Origin: Deltaproteobacteria bacterium
GTDB lineage: Bacteria; Desulfobacterota; Syntrophia; Syntrophales; UBA2210
DNA: 44,092 nucleotides
Direction: 5' to 3'
Assembly (NCBI GenBank): GCA_019313695.1
Contig: JAFDAS010000022.1
Coordinates: 1 to 44,092, forward strand
Each line of letters opens with the position of its first letter. The stretch's first letter is position 1. Below are positions 15,363 to 23,575 of the stretch, one piece after another. A program made the translations under genes and the position numbers. Below the pieces are notes generated by a model. That model was given only the letters and a program-made list of their open reading frames with translations. It searched no databases and was not told the DNA's origin.

Positions 15363-16528
15363 TCACTCGGGAAATAACACAAGAGTTAATTGAATCGGTA
15401 AAAGAATATCCGGTGGTAACTGTTTTCGGGCCACGACAGTCCGGAAAAACCACGCTTGTCAGAATGACATGTCCGGACAAACCTTATTTCTCAATGGAAG
15501 ATCCTGATGTCCGCATGGCCGCAGAAACAGATCCACGGGGTTTTTTAAATAATATTCCCGATGGCGCGATACTTGATGAAATACAACGTTCGCCTGAACT
15601 TTTATCATATATTCAAAGGATTGTTGATGAAAAGCAAAAAACCGGCATGTTTATTCTGACCGGAAGCCATCAGCCGGATGTCCATCAAGCGGTAAGTCAG
15701 ACCCTGGCAGGCAGAACGGCCTTGCTGACTCTGCTCCCTTTTTCTCTACCGGAGCTTTTCAAGTATAAGAAAAAGTGGGGGGCGTATGAACTAATTGTAA
15801 AAGGCGCTTTCCCTCGGTTACATCAGGAAAATCTATCCGTTACTCGTTTTTACAATGGATATGTTCAAACTTATGTGGAACGGGATGTAAGAACGCTTCT
15901 TAATGTCAAAGATCTGAATTTGTTCCAACGGTTTTTAACGTTGCTGGCCGGTCGCGTCGGACAGGTTGTCAACTACACATCCCTTGGTAATGATATCGGA
16001 CTGTCAGCGCCATCAGTCAAGAACTGGATAAGTATTTTAAAAGCGTCTTTTGTCATCTTTGAATTACACCCGTTTTTTGAAAACATCAACAAGCGGGTGA
16101 TAAAATCTCCAAAAATCTATTTTACTGATACAGGACTCGTTTCACATCTGCTGGGAATTGAAACTGTCAATCAAGCCAAACGCGATCCCCTTCGTGGGGG
16201 ACTGTATGAAAATCTTATCATCCTGGAAATATTGGAATCCCTTTATAATCAAGGTAAGCGTCCGGATTTATTTTTCTATCGAGACACTCATGGGAACGAA
16301 GTCGATTTGGTAATCAAGCAGCAAAGACAATTAATCCCCATTGAAATCAAATCAGCAGCAACCTTTAACAAAGATTTTTTGAAAGGAATTTTGAAATTCA
16401 GGGAGCTGGCCAAAGACCGCTGCCGACAGGGATATGTTCTGTATAACGGCAAGGATAAATACCAACTTAATGACATTTTTGTACAAAACATTCTTATTCA
16501 CGGGGGGCTGAAAAATCAAGAATCATAG
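15359..16528 (+). CDS. AAA ATPase with DUF4143 domain
   Basis: The 389-residue protein has Walker A GPRQSGKTT (residues 24-32), Walker B AILDEIQR (about 70-77), a sensor-like ILTGSHQ, then DUF4143 (about 185-345) with YFTDTGLVSHLLG and a C-terminal GNEVDLVI...PIEIKSA segment reminiscent of restriction-endonuclease-like folds (D...E-x-K). It shares architecture with the divergent gene at 13932 but is diverged in sequence. ATG 15359 overlaps a short upstream frame. Cellular role unknown; ATP-dependent and cytoplasmic by prediction. Confidence 0.85.
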   Translation: MITREITQELIESVKEYPVVTVFGPRQSGKTTLVRMTCPDKPYFSMEDPDVRMAAETDPRGFLNNIPDGAILDEIQRSPELLSYIQRIVDEKQKTGMFILTGSHQPDVHQAVSQTLAGRTALLTLLPFSLPELFKYKKKWGAYELIVKGAFPRLHQENLSVTRFYNGYVQTYVERDVRTLLNVKDLNLFQRFLTLLAGRVGQVVNYTSLGNDIGLSAPSVKNWISILKASFVIFELHPFFENINKRVIKSPKIYFTDTGLVSHLLGIETVNQAKRDPLRGGLYENLIILEILESLYNQGKRPDLFFYRDTHGNEVDLVIKQQRQLIPIEIKSAATFNKDFLKGILKFRELAKDRCRQGYVLYNGKDKYQLNDIFVQNILIHGGLKNQES

Positions 16529-16554
16529 GGATCATTCTTGGTAACCTCACTCAT

Positions 16555-16605
16555 CACAACAGTTGCTTGACAGAAAGGGGGGCCTAATCGCCCCCTTTTT
16601 TCTTT
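16555..16605 (+). repeat. Terminator-bearing dispersed repeat, copy C (short)
   Basis: CAACAGTTGCTTGACAGAAAG is followed by a GGGGGC/GCCCCC hairpin and a T-rich run. It lacks the left GTCAAGTCTGC part. It serves as the terminator of the ATPase gene at 15359. Confidence 0.8.
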
Positions 16606-16612
16606 TTCTATC

Positions 16613-16677
16613 AAGTAGCGTTGCCCCTCTGTGGGCAACATATCTGCGGGGCACAGAGGCCCCGCGCTACGCTTCTT
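16613..16677. repeat. Branched palindromic repeat, copy 2
   Basis: AAGTAGCG and CGCTACGCTT arms surround GTTGCCC/GGGCAAC and CGGGGC/GCCCCG hairpins. It is nearly identical to 13774-13838 and again follows a terminator repeat. Confidence 0.8.
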
Positions 16678-16828
16678 AAAACAAGTTACTTTTCATTATA
16701 ATGCAGTCGTGTCGGCCATAGCGGAGCTTCTTACGAAAAAGCATCAAGCTTCAGATTTCCTGATCCCCGACCCCTTTGACAGGACGGATGAGAAATGACC
16801 GACGTGACTTGACTTGTGAATTGAGAAT

Positions 16829-16879
16829 TTGACATGATCACCTTTAAACGTTATACTTTGATCAACGCTTTTGTATAAC
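16829..16879 (+). promoter_or_regulatory. Promoter and palindromic operator of vapBC
   Basis: TTGACA (16829-16834), a 17-base spacer and TATACT (16852-16857) make a near-consensus promoter. The perfect inverted repeat GTTATAC (16850-16856) and GTATAAC (16873-16879), 16 bases apart, overlaps the -10 and should be bound by the AbrB-type antitoxin. Confidence 0.75.
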
Positions 16880-16901
16880 ATTTGGTTTGATGGAGAAAAC
16901 T

Positions 16902-17171
16902 ATGAAATCTTCAGATATCATGAAAGCAAAGGTCTCGGCCAAGGGCTGGGTCGTGATCCCGGCAGCGTTGAGAAAACGCTTTTGCCTGAAGCCGGGTGAC
17001 ACTGTTGAATTTCAGGCAAAGGAAGACCGCATAACTCTTATCCCGGAGATTGCGGACCCGGTTGAAGCGCTGTATGGAAAACTGGCAGGGAAAACATCCC
17101 TGACGGAAGCGTTGCTTAAAGACAGGGCTGAAGAACTGAAGCATGAAGAAGCTGACTTACATATTCGATAG
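16902..17171 (+). CDS. vapB: AbrB/SpoVT-type antitoxin (VapB)
   Basis: The 89-residue antitoxin has an N-terminal swapped-hairpin AbrB domain: KAKVSAKGWVVIPAALRKRF, then LKPGDTVEFQAKEDRITLIP. The C-terminal charged helix should contact the toxin. ATG 16902 is chosen with GGAG at 16892-16895; an ATG at 16890 is also in frame. It overlaps the PIN toxin gene by 29 bases. Autoregulation through the palindrome overlapping the promoter is likely. Confidence 0.85.
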   Translation: MKSSDIMKAKVSAKGWVVIPAALRKRFCLKPGDTVEFQAKEDRITLIPEIADPVEALYGKLAGKTSLTEALLKDRAEELKHEEADLHIR

Positions 17172-17547
17172 TTTCGCTGTTATAGCATATCTCCAGGCCG
17201 AGCCGGGCGGTCAGGAAGTAAGAGAACTGCTGAAAAAATCGGACGCGGGGAAAATATCCGTTCTGATGAGCGCCATAAATCTCGGGGAGATTATATACAT
17301 TATCGAGCGTAAGTTGGGACGCAGTATCGCGGACAGCATTTTACATGATATATTCGAATTACCGGTGCAATTAGTCGAATCAACCATGCCCCGTGTCCTG
17401 TCAGCGGCGCATATCAAAGCGCGATACGCAATATCCTATGCCGATGCCTTTGTTGTTGCTCTATCTCATGAGAAAAAGGGAATAATTGTGACAGCCGATC
17501 CGGAATTTAAACAGGTCGAATCACTGGTGGATATTTTGTGGCTTTAA
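17143..17547 (+). CDS. vapC: PIN-domain toxin VapC
   Basis: The 134-residue PIN-domain RNase has acidic catalytic residues in IFDSFAVIAYL (Asp9), NLGEIIYIIER (Glu near 48), SYADAFVVAL (Asp near 99) and TADPEF (Asp near 118). It starts inside the antitoxin gene, so expression is coupled. This is the third PIN toxin in about 6 kb; the three are only distantly related to each other. The gene is followed by copy D of the terminator repeat. Confidence 0.88.
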   Translation: MKKLTYIFDSFAVIAYLQAEPGGQEVRELLKKSDAGKISVLMSAINLGEIIYIIERKLGRSIADSILHDIFELPVQLVESTMPRVLSAAHIKARYAISYADAFVVALSHEKKGIIVTADPEFKQVESLVDILWL

Positions 17548-17584
17548 AAGCACCTATCTGATGACAGTAGCTATCGTGATATTC

Positions 17585-17670
17585 ACAAGTCTGCTCTTGA
17601 CTCTTTCCAACCTTGACCACCAACACAGTTGCTTTATAAAAAAAGGGGGCTTAACCGCCCCTTTTTTCTT
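17585..17670 (+). repeat. Terminator-bearing dispersed repeat, copy D
   Basis: CAAGTCTGCTCTTGACTC, TTTCCAACCTTGACCAC, CAACACAGTTGCTT and a hairpin with AAAGGGGGC and GCCCCTTTT plus a T run. It ends the vapBC transcript. Confidence 0.85.
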
Positions 17671-17843
17671 TTGTAAATTTTTCTATTGCCAGATTAAGCT
17701 GAAATGCTATAGTGATTTCTCTTTTTGTCGTGGAGAGAGTACCATTCTGTAATTATATTTTTACCGGCGTTTCTGAAAAAAGTTAACCGGGGATAATGGT
17801 GCAAGGCCTGCTGTGCAAATTATAGTATAACGGGGTAATCACA

Positions 17844-19769
17844 ATGAAGCTGCGAAGCAAGACATCGTTGATTATGGTCGCTATCATAATAGCGGTTTTA
17901 GGCATTACCGGGATTTCTTATCTCTACTTTCTTGAGAATTCCCTGAGAAATTCCATTTATGACGGGCTGGAAAGTATTTCCGACACCTCATCACAGGTTG
18001 TTTCAAGATTCCTCGATGATACCCGGAGAGAGGCACTGTCTGTTGCCCTGGCATTGGACAAAAAAGCCCTTGAAGAGAGGGATATCCCAAAGATTGAAGA
18101 AAAACTGAGAGAATTGCTGGGTATATTCCCGAAGTTTGGAAATGGCATGTTTCTTCTGGATAAAGACGGGAAACTCTGGGTTGATTATCCGAAGTATCAG
18201 AAGACAAGAGGAATGGATTTGTCTTTTCGCCCATATTTCAAGAGAACCATGAAAGAACAGGCAGGTATTATCGGTGTTCCGTACAGATCGGTGAGGACGG
18301 GTAATCCGGTACTCACCTTTACCGCCCTGCTGAGGGACGCCTCTGGTCAGGCGCTGGGGCTTCTGGGCTGTTCTGTCCAGCTGAATTCTCCTCTGGCCCT
18401 GGAGGGTATAAGACAAACGAAAATCGGCCGGTCAGGGTTTATTTATGTATATGATAAAACAAGATTGTTGATTCTCTACCCCGAAAACGCAAGAATTTTA
18501 AAGGAGGATGTCAAACCGGGAGCCAACAGATTATTCGATGCCGCCATAGAGGGATTTGAGGGGGTTGGAGAGACCGTCGATTCCCACGGGGTACCCATGC
18601 TCGTTTCGTTTAAGCATGTGCCCGGGACAAACTGGATTGTCGCCGCGCAGCAACCACAGAGTGAGGCCTTCGCCCCTATCAGGGCTGCCCGTGAACGGAT
18701 AATTTACGGCATTATCATTGCCGTTCTCATTACTGTCCTTATTGTGTCCTTTGCCGTTCGCGGGATTACTGAACCCATATTAAGGCTTCGCAGGGCTACC
18801 ATGCTGTTCGATACCGGGAACGCGGCAGAAAGAGACGGGTGCATAAAGGAGCTGGAAGGTATAAGGCGGGGGGATGAAATAGGTGATCTTGCCATTGCCT
18901 TCAGGGAGGTATGCGGTAGCCTTGATAAGACGATGATATCACTTAGAGATTACGCTATAGACTGGGAGCGAACATTTAATTCGGTGTCGGATGCCATTTT
19001 TATACTGGACAGAGAAAACCGGATCACGCGCCTTAACCGTTCAGCCGCGAACCTGAGGAATATTAAGCCCGAGGATGCGGTTGGCCAGTCGTTCTATAAA
19101 TTAATGCATGGAACTGACAGACAGCCTGATTATTACCCTGGTCCAGGGGATCTGGTTACCGGAACACCGCATAGAATAGAAGTTAAAGGAATACTGGGCA
19201 ATATTTTTAAATTAACCTTAATGCCGCTTGTGAATGAGTCGGGCGAGATTGTTGGAACTGTATGCACGGCCAGGAATATCACTGATCAAAGACGCGCGGG
19301 AGAGGTTTTAAGGAAAAGGGAAAGAGAGCTGAAGGTTAAATCCCGGAATCTCGAGGAGGCCAATATTGCCTTGAAGGTTTTGCTGAAACACAAAGACGAG
19401 CATAAGGAAGAACTCGAGGAAAGAGTTTTAGATAATGTTCGAAAGCTTGTTTTGCCCTATGTTGAAAATTTAAAGAACGGCAAGCTTGACGTTAAGCAGG
19501 CAACCTATGTGGAAATCATAGAGACAAATTTAAATGAGATCATTTCCCCATCTTCAAAGAATCTGTCCTCAGCGTATTTCAATCTCACCCCGAGAGAGAT
19601 TCAGGTGGCCGACCTTATTAAAGGTGGCAAGACCAACAAGGATATAGCCGAATTGCTGAATGTTTCTCTGAGGGCAATTGAATTCTACAGGGAAAATATC
19701 AGAAGGAAACTCGGTTTAACGCATAAGAAGCTTAATCTGAAGTCTCACTTGCTGGCCTATAAGTCGTAA
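17844..19769 (+). CDS. Membrane-bound Cache-HAMP-PAS regulator with LuxR-type HTH
   Basis: The 641-residue one-component regulator has an N-terminal membrane helix (about 8-28) and an extracytoplasmic double Cache domain (about 35-280). A second helix (about 288-308), HAMP, PAS (about 373-490), a charged coiled coil (about 490-570) and a C-terminal LuxR/GerE helix-turn-helix (about 578-641, with LTPREIQVADLIKGGKTNKD) follow. Cache domains usually bind small carboxylates or amino acids outside the membrane. There is no kinase or receiver domain, so signal sensing and DNA binding are on one polypeptide tethered to the membrane. It lies upstream of a symporter and acyl-CoA genes on the same strand, so local control is likely. 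A weak GG-N10-GC (17798-17811) precedes it. Confidence 0.85.
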   Translation: MKLRSKTSLIMVAIIIAVLGITGISYLYFLENSLRNSIYDGLESISDTSSQVVSRFLDDTRREALSVALALDKKALEERDIPKIEEKLRELLGIFPKFGNGMFLLDKDGKLWVDYPKYQKTRGMDLSFRPYFKRTMKEQAGIIGVPYRSVRTGNPVLTFTALLRDASGQALGLLGCSVQLNSPLALEGIRQTKIGRSGFIYVYDKTRLLILYPENARILKEDVKPGANRLFDAAIEGFEGVGETVDSHGVPMLVSFKHVPGTNWIVAAQQPQSEAFAPIRAARERIIYGIIIAVLITVLIVSFAVRGITEPILRLRRATMLFDTGNAAERDGCIKELEGIRRGDEIGDLAIAFREVCGSLDKTMISLRDYAIDWERTFNSVSDAIFILDRENRITRLNRSAANLRNIKPEDAVGQSFYKLMHGTDRQPDYYPGPGDLVTGTPHRIEVKGILGNIFKLTLMPLVNESGEIVGTVCTARNITDQRRAGEVLRKRERELKVKSRNLEEANIALKVLLKHKDEHKEELEERVLDNVRKLVLPYVENLKNGKLDVKQATYVEIIETNLNEIISPSSKNLSSAYFNLTPREIQVADLIKGGKTNKDIAELLNVSLRAIEFYRENIRRKLGLTHKKLNLKSHLLAYKS

Positions 19770-19939
19770 ATAGATACATCCCCCCATACCACCCCATCCT
19801 TTCTTGTATTAACCTCTTGAAAACCTTGTGCATAATCGCAAATCGGAAAACACGAAAGTCCCAGTTTTAAATGGTAATTATACGGTATTTATTTGGTGTT
19901 GACTGATTATCCTGCAGTGATAATGAAAAGACCATAAAA

Positions 19940-19977
19940 CCGTGAAACCTGAAACCGCTCTGGTTTTGTGTTTCGGG
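19940..19977 (+). promoter_or_regulatory. Leader hairpin upstream of the symporter genes
   Basis: CCGTGAAACCTGAAACC and GGTTTTGTGTTTCGGG can pair around GCTCT. No T run follows, so it is more likely an operator or mRNA leader structure than a terminator. A possible promoter, TTGACT (19899-19904) with TAATGA 16 bases on, lies just upstream. Confidence 0.4.
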
Positions 19978-20023
19978 ATAATAAACGGGATAGCTATTAA
20001 TAAAAAAGAAAGGAGGTGAAGAT

Positions 20024-20125
20024 ATGGATTTTTTGACAGGAGCAGCCTACTGGGGAATCGCCGTTCTTGTGGTTATTAACACGATAATTGTCTTAAAGAT
20101 GAAAATAGATATCGGAGACAAATAA
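20024..20125 (+). CDS. 33-residue membrane protein, likely symporter accessory subunit
   Basis: This short gene has an excellent ribosome binding site (AAAGGAGGTGA at 20008-20018) and encodes a single hydrophobic helix (about residues 7-24) followed by a basic, then acidic, tail (KMKIDIGDK). It lies 52 bases before the sodium:solute symporter gene. Very small one-helix proteins are known to accompany several Na+-coupled transporter families, so an accessory role is the natural reading. Sequence alone does not prove it. Confidence 0.7.
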   Translation: MDFLTGAAYWGIAVLVVINTIIVLKMKIDIGDK

Positions 20126-20177
20126 CTTCATCAATCAAGTTGTAAAAAACACTGTTTAGAGCAGGGAGGATGATTAT

Positions 20178-21698
20178 ATGGAATATTTAGCTAACAATGG
20201 AGTGATATTGGCCTGGATTTTTGTCTACATAGGTATCTGTTTGTATATCGGTTATTTTTTCAAGAAAAAGGCCGCTGAGGGAGTGCATGAGTTTTACATC
20301 GCCAAGAGGGAAATACCGGGGTGGGTAGTTTCTCTTGCCTTTTACTCAACGTTTATCAGTACGAATACTTACATCGGACAGGCGGGAAAGGCTTTTGGGG
20401 CCGGTCTTTGCTGGGCATGGGTCGGGCTTTTCTGGACGGCGTTTTGCATGATCTCCTGGCTTCTGTTAGGTCCGAGAATGAGAAAACAGACCGCCAATTT
20501 ATCTTCAGTAACCATTCCCGATTATTTTGATTATCGGTATAAGAGTTCATTGTCAAAGGCGATAAGAGTATTAGCCGCTGTTGTGATTATATTTGCCACA
20601 CTGTGGTATATGGTCGGAATCACCAAGGGTTGTGCCCACCTGTTGCAGTCGGTTCTGGGTATACCCTATGTATGGGGAGCTTTTCTCATAATTTTCATAA
20701 CCTGTGCCTATACCGTGTGGGGTGGGATGTACAGTGTGTTGTGGACCGACGCGATTCAGGGTTTGATGATGTTCTTTGTGGCGATCATCCTTGTAATGCT
20801 TCCGGCAATGTATGTTGGCGGCTGGGGAGAGTTGATGCAGAACGTTTCGTATGTCACTCACGTGACCAAGAAAGGGGTGCCGATGGAAAACGGTCTGGTA
20901 ACCTTCTGTTCCCTTGTGTCATTCATGTATATTCTGGGAATAGGTCTGGCAGTGGGTATGAAACAAATCGCTGAACCCCGTTGCCTGATCAGGTTCTACT
21001 CCGTAGATAACGCGAAGAGCATGAAGTTTGCGATGATCGCAACCCCGATATTTCTGGGGATCTCTCTTATATGCGTAATGGGCTTGGGCGCTCTTGTGCA
21101 TGGTATGACTACAGAGAATGAGGCGGCTTATCTAATCAAACACACTGATCAGGTGGTTGGGTTTATGCTGGCAAAATTCGGTAATCCCTGGCTGAGCGGT
21201 ATTTGTCTGGCCGGATTGTTTGCCGCGGGCATGTCCTCCCTCGCATCGGTCATGCTGATAGTTGGGACTGCCGTTATCGGAGATATCTGGAACCTGTATA
21301 AGCCACTGCCTCCGGCGAAGATAGTTACCAACACAAAATGGACCATTTTTCTCTACTGCATTATAGTGTTTGTTGTAACTGCCAACCCGCCTGCCGGGAT
21401 AGTAGAATTGACGGCCTTCGCGGGGGCGGTCTTCGCCTCCAGTTTCTTCCCGGCAATTTTTGGGGGACTCTATCTGCGCTGGGGCACTGGACATGCGGCC
21501 TTCTGGTCCATGCTGATTGGTATGGTAAGCTGTATAGTGTGGAGGTTTGGTTTCAGGTTTAATGTCGCGGGCCTGAGGGATATCCATGAAATCATCCCAT
21601 CTTTCCTTCTTGCCTTTTTTGCCTATTTGATAATTGCCAAGATGACGCAGAATAAAGTTCCTGAAAAAAAACATCTCGATATGGTTTTCGGGAGTTAG
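20178..21698 (+). CDS. Sodium:solute symporter (SSS family)
   Basis: The 506-residue inner-membrane transporter is of the SSS family, with about 13 hydrophobic segments and the LeuT-like pattern. YIGQAGKAFGAG follows TM2, CAYTVWGGMYSVLWTDAIQGLMMF covers TM5-6 in positions conserved across the family, and a LAGLFAAGMSSLASVM segment near residue 340 contributes to the Na+ site. It imports an organic solute, usually a carboxylate, amino acid or sugar, with Na+. GGGAGGATGATT precedes the ATG. The neighbouring CoA-transferase and decarboxylase genes suggest a carboxylic acid as substrate (inference). Confidence 0.88.
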   Translation: MEYLANNGVILAWIFVYIGICLYIGYFFKKKAAEGVHEFYIAKREIPGWVVSLAFYSTFISTNTYIGQAGKAFGAGLCWAWVGLFWTAFCMISWLLLGPRMRKQTANLSSVTIPDYFDYRYKSSLSKAIRVLAAVVIIFATLWYMVGITKGCAHLLQSVLGIPYVWGAFLIIFITCAYTVWGGMYSVLWTDAIQGLMMFFVAIILVMLPAMYVGGWGELMQNVSYVTHVTKKGVPMENGLVTFCSLVSFMYILGIGLAVGMKQIAEPRCLIRFYSVDNAKSMKFAMIATPIFLGISLICVMGLGALVHGMTTENEAAYLIKHTDQVVGFMLAKFGNPWLSGICLAGLFAAGMSSLASVMLIVGTAVIGDIWNLYKPLPPAKIVTNTKWTIFLYCIIVFVVTANPPAGIVELTAFAGAVFASSFFPAIFGGLYLRWGTGHAAFWSMLIGMVSCIVWRFGFRFNVAGLRDIHEIIPSFLLAFFAYLIIAKMTQNKVPEKKHLDMVFGS

Positions 21699-21729
21699 AA
21701 GTAGAGGTGTGACTTAATTGCTTAATTGG

Positions 21730-21775
21730 GGTGTCCCTGCAAGAATCAGGGGCATCCCTTCTTAAGGGTTTTGTG
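21730..21775 (+). terminator. Terminator after the symporter gene
   Basis: GGGGTGTCCCTG pairs with CAGGGGCATCCC, followed by a second small stem CCCTT/AAGGG and TTTTG. It separates the symporter from the CoA-transferase gene. Confidence 0.7.
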
Positions 21776-21829
21776 TGAAGTTATTGAAGTTAAAAGGTCA
21801 AGATAAAAGACAAAAAGCTGGAGGAAACA

Positions 21830-23041
21830 ATGAGCAGAGCTTTGGAAGGTATAAGGGTTGTTGATTTAAGCCATGTTCTGGCGGCGCCGACATGCACTAT
21901 GTTCCTGGCGGATCTTGGAGCGGATGTTATTCATATCGAACCGTTTCATGGAGACGATTCAAGGGAATTCGGGCCTTTTGTCGGTGAGCCTGGCAAAGAC
22001 AGAAGCGGTTATTTTATAAGCCTCAACCGTAACAAGAAAAGCATGGTCTTGAATTTGAAGAACGAAAAGGGAAAGAAGATTCTCCGTGAATTGATCGAGG
22101 TTTCTGATGTTGTTGTTGAAAATTTCAGGCCTACGACAATGAGGAAGCTGGGTTTTGGCTGGGAAGATATTCAAAAGATAAATCCGAAGGCGATCTATGC
22201 CTCCATATGCGGGTTTGGCCATGATGCTCTTCCCGAATATACCGAACGTCCGGCTTACGATATGGTGGCGCAGGCCTACAGTGGTATTATGAGCATCACG
22301 GGACCGGAGGGAGGCCCGCCATGCAGAGTCGGATCATCTGTCGGGGACATCTTTGCCGGCCATCAGGCGGTTATCGGGATACTTGCGGCATTGTACAAAC
22401 GGGAAGAAACGGGGAGGGGTCAGCATCATGATGGCTCTATGGTGGACGGCCTGTTTACCGTGCTGGAAAATGCCGTTGCCAGATATACCATCAGCGGAGA
22501 AATTCCCGGACCGCTGGGAGGGGCGCATCCTTCCATCACACCCTTTCAGGGATTCAAAACCGTGGATTCCTGGATCATAGCGGCTATCGGCACGGATGGC
22601 CTGTGGGTGAAGTTTTGTACAGTCATAGGCAGAGAAGATCTCCTCGATGATCCGAAATACAAGACTAATCCCCTCAGGACCGAGAACAAAAAAGAGCTTA
22701 TTCCCATTCTTGACGTTGAGATGGCGAAAAAAACGACCAGGGAATGGGAAGGTATTTTTGAGGATGCGGGATTGCCGTATTCTCCGATTAACAATATAAA
22801 GGAGATCTGTGAAGACCCGCATATAGCGCATAGAAAAATGCTGGTAGAGATTGATCAGCCCGGGATAGGCAAGATGGAAATCGCCGGTTCGCCGATCCAT
22901 CTGTCCGAAACACCGGGCGAGGTTTATGCTCCTGCGCCGCTCCTCGGACAGCACTCAGAAGAGGTTTTAAAAGAGATCCTCGGTTATTCCCAGGAAGAAA
23001 TCGGCAGTCTGAAGGAAGAGGGAGTGATAAACGGCGCGTAA
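21830..23041 (+). CDS. CaiB/BaiF family (class III) CoA-transferase
   Basis: The 403-residue cytoplasmic enzyme exchanges CoA between acyl-CoA and a free carboxylate through an aspartyl-CoA thioester. The N-terminal GIRVVDLSHVLAAPTCTMFLADLGADVI and NRNKKSMVLNLK segments are family hallmarks, and the catalytic Asp is Asp173 in SSVGDIFAGHQ. Length is normal. GGAGG lies 7-11 bases before the ATG. Family members that activate glutarate, succinate, itaconate, carnitine and others cannot be told apart here. Proximity to glutaconyl-CoA decarboxylase genes favours a dicarboxylate such as glutarate or glutaconate (inference). Confidence 0.88.
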   Translation: MSRALEGIRVVDLSHVLAAPTCTMFLADLGADVIHIEPFHGDDSREFGPFVGEPGKDRSGYFISLNRNKKSMVLNLKNEKGKKILRELIEVSDVVVENFRPTTMRKLGFGWEDIQKINPKAIYASICGFGHDALPEYTERPAYDMVAQAYSGIMSITGPEGGPPCRVGSSVGDIFAGHQAVIGILAALYKREETGRGQHHDGSMVDGLFTVLENAVARYTISGEIPGPLGGAHPSITPFQGFKTVDSWIIAAIGTDGLWVKFCTVIGREDLLDDPKYKTNPLRTENKKELIPILDVEMAKKTTREWEGIFEDAGLPYSPINNIKEICEDPHIAHRKMLVEIDQPGIGKMEIAGSPIHLSETPGEVYAPAPLLGQHSEEVLKEILGYSQEEIGSLKEEGVINGA

Positions 23042-23383
23042 AATCAAAGTTTTCCCTGACACAGTCGGAGATTCCCCGCAGCTTGTCGGAGTTATACATG
23101 GCTGCGGGGATCTTCAATTTTGACATTTCGAGGAGCGTCGGCAACTTTCCCATTTTCGATGTCTGTATTCGCTTTGCCTCTGGCTTGCGTCTGCTGGAAC
23201 AGGCGGACGGAAGCCATGGTTGTTTATTGTCTGGAAACCGTGAGATGAGTTTTTTCCTTGCTTGCAGATAAACTGCTAAATATCGGCTATTTGACTGAAG
23301 ATATTATCAAAGAGTTTATTGACTCCTCCATGGAATCACTGTAATATCCGCATTTGCCGCTTGCCAGCTGAGGGCAAACGCTA
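23042..23383 (+). other. Gene-poor stretch with hairpin and possible gene remnant
   Basis: A hairpin of CCCCGCAGC and GCTGCGGGG (about 23074-23108), followed by a T-rich stretch, probably ends the CoA-transferase transcript. At 23258-23344 a 28-codon frame from TTG reads like a protein C terminus (LTEDIIKEFIDSSMESL) but has no convincing start and no recognised family; it may be a remnant. The dispersed palindrome follows at 23384. Confidence 0.5.
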
Positions 23384-23541
23384 AGGAATCAAGAATAAAT
23401 AAGTTATACAGATTGCGCCGTAATTTTGTTTGTTTTCAAGGCGTGTTGAAGCGGGTATAACTGGTTATGTAAGCTTCGACACAACACAGAAAACAAGCAA
23501 AAGGACAAGCAAGGTGTATGAGTTATTTCTTCTTGCTGACT
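23384..23541. repeat. Long palindromic dispersed repeat, copy 2 of 3
   Basis: It starts AGGAATCAAGAATAAATAAG and ends TTCTTCTTGCTGA, differing from copies 1 and 3 by a few substitutions. CTAA is found at both edges. It lies between the CoA-transferase gene and the frameshifted carboxyltransferase gene. Confidence 0.85.
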
Positions 23542-23575
23542 AAAGTTGAGTTATTAATATGAAAGGAAGATAGAG

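Noticed and set aside
12781-17670. Regularly recurring repeats as a CRISPR array
   Set aside because: Copies are hundreds to thousands of bases apart, contain terminators and flank genes rather than short unique spacers.
12781-17670. The same repeats as integron attC sites
   Set aside because: They lack paired RYYYAAC and GTTRRRY boxes at module ends, and genes lie in both orientations.
17797-17813. Sigma-54 promoter before the Cache-LuxR gene
   Set aside because: GG-N10-GC spacing is right but the surrounding bases (TGGTGC, CTGCT) fit the consensus poorly; kept only as a weak possibility.
23083-23271. Open frame of 62 codons after the CoA-transferase gene
   Set aside because: It overlaps a terminator-like hairpin, has no ribosome binding site and no recognisable sequence.
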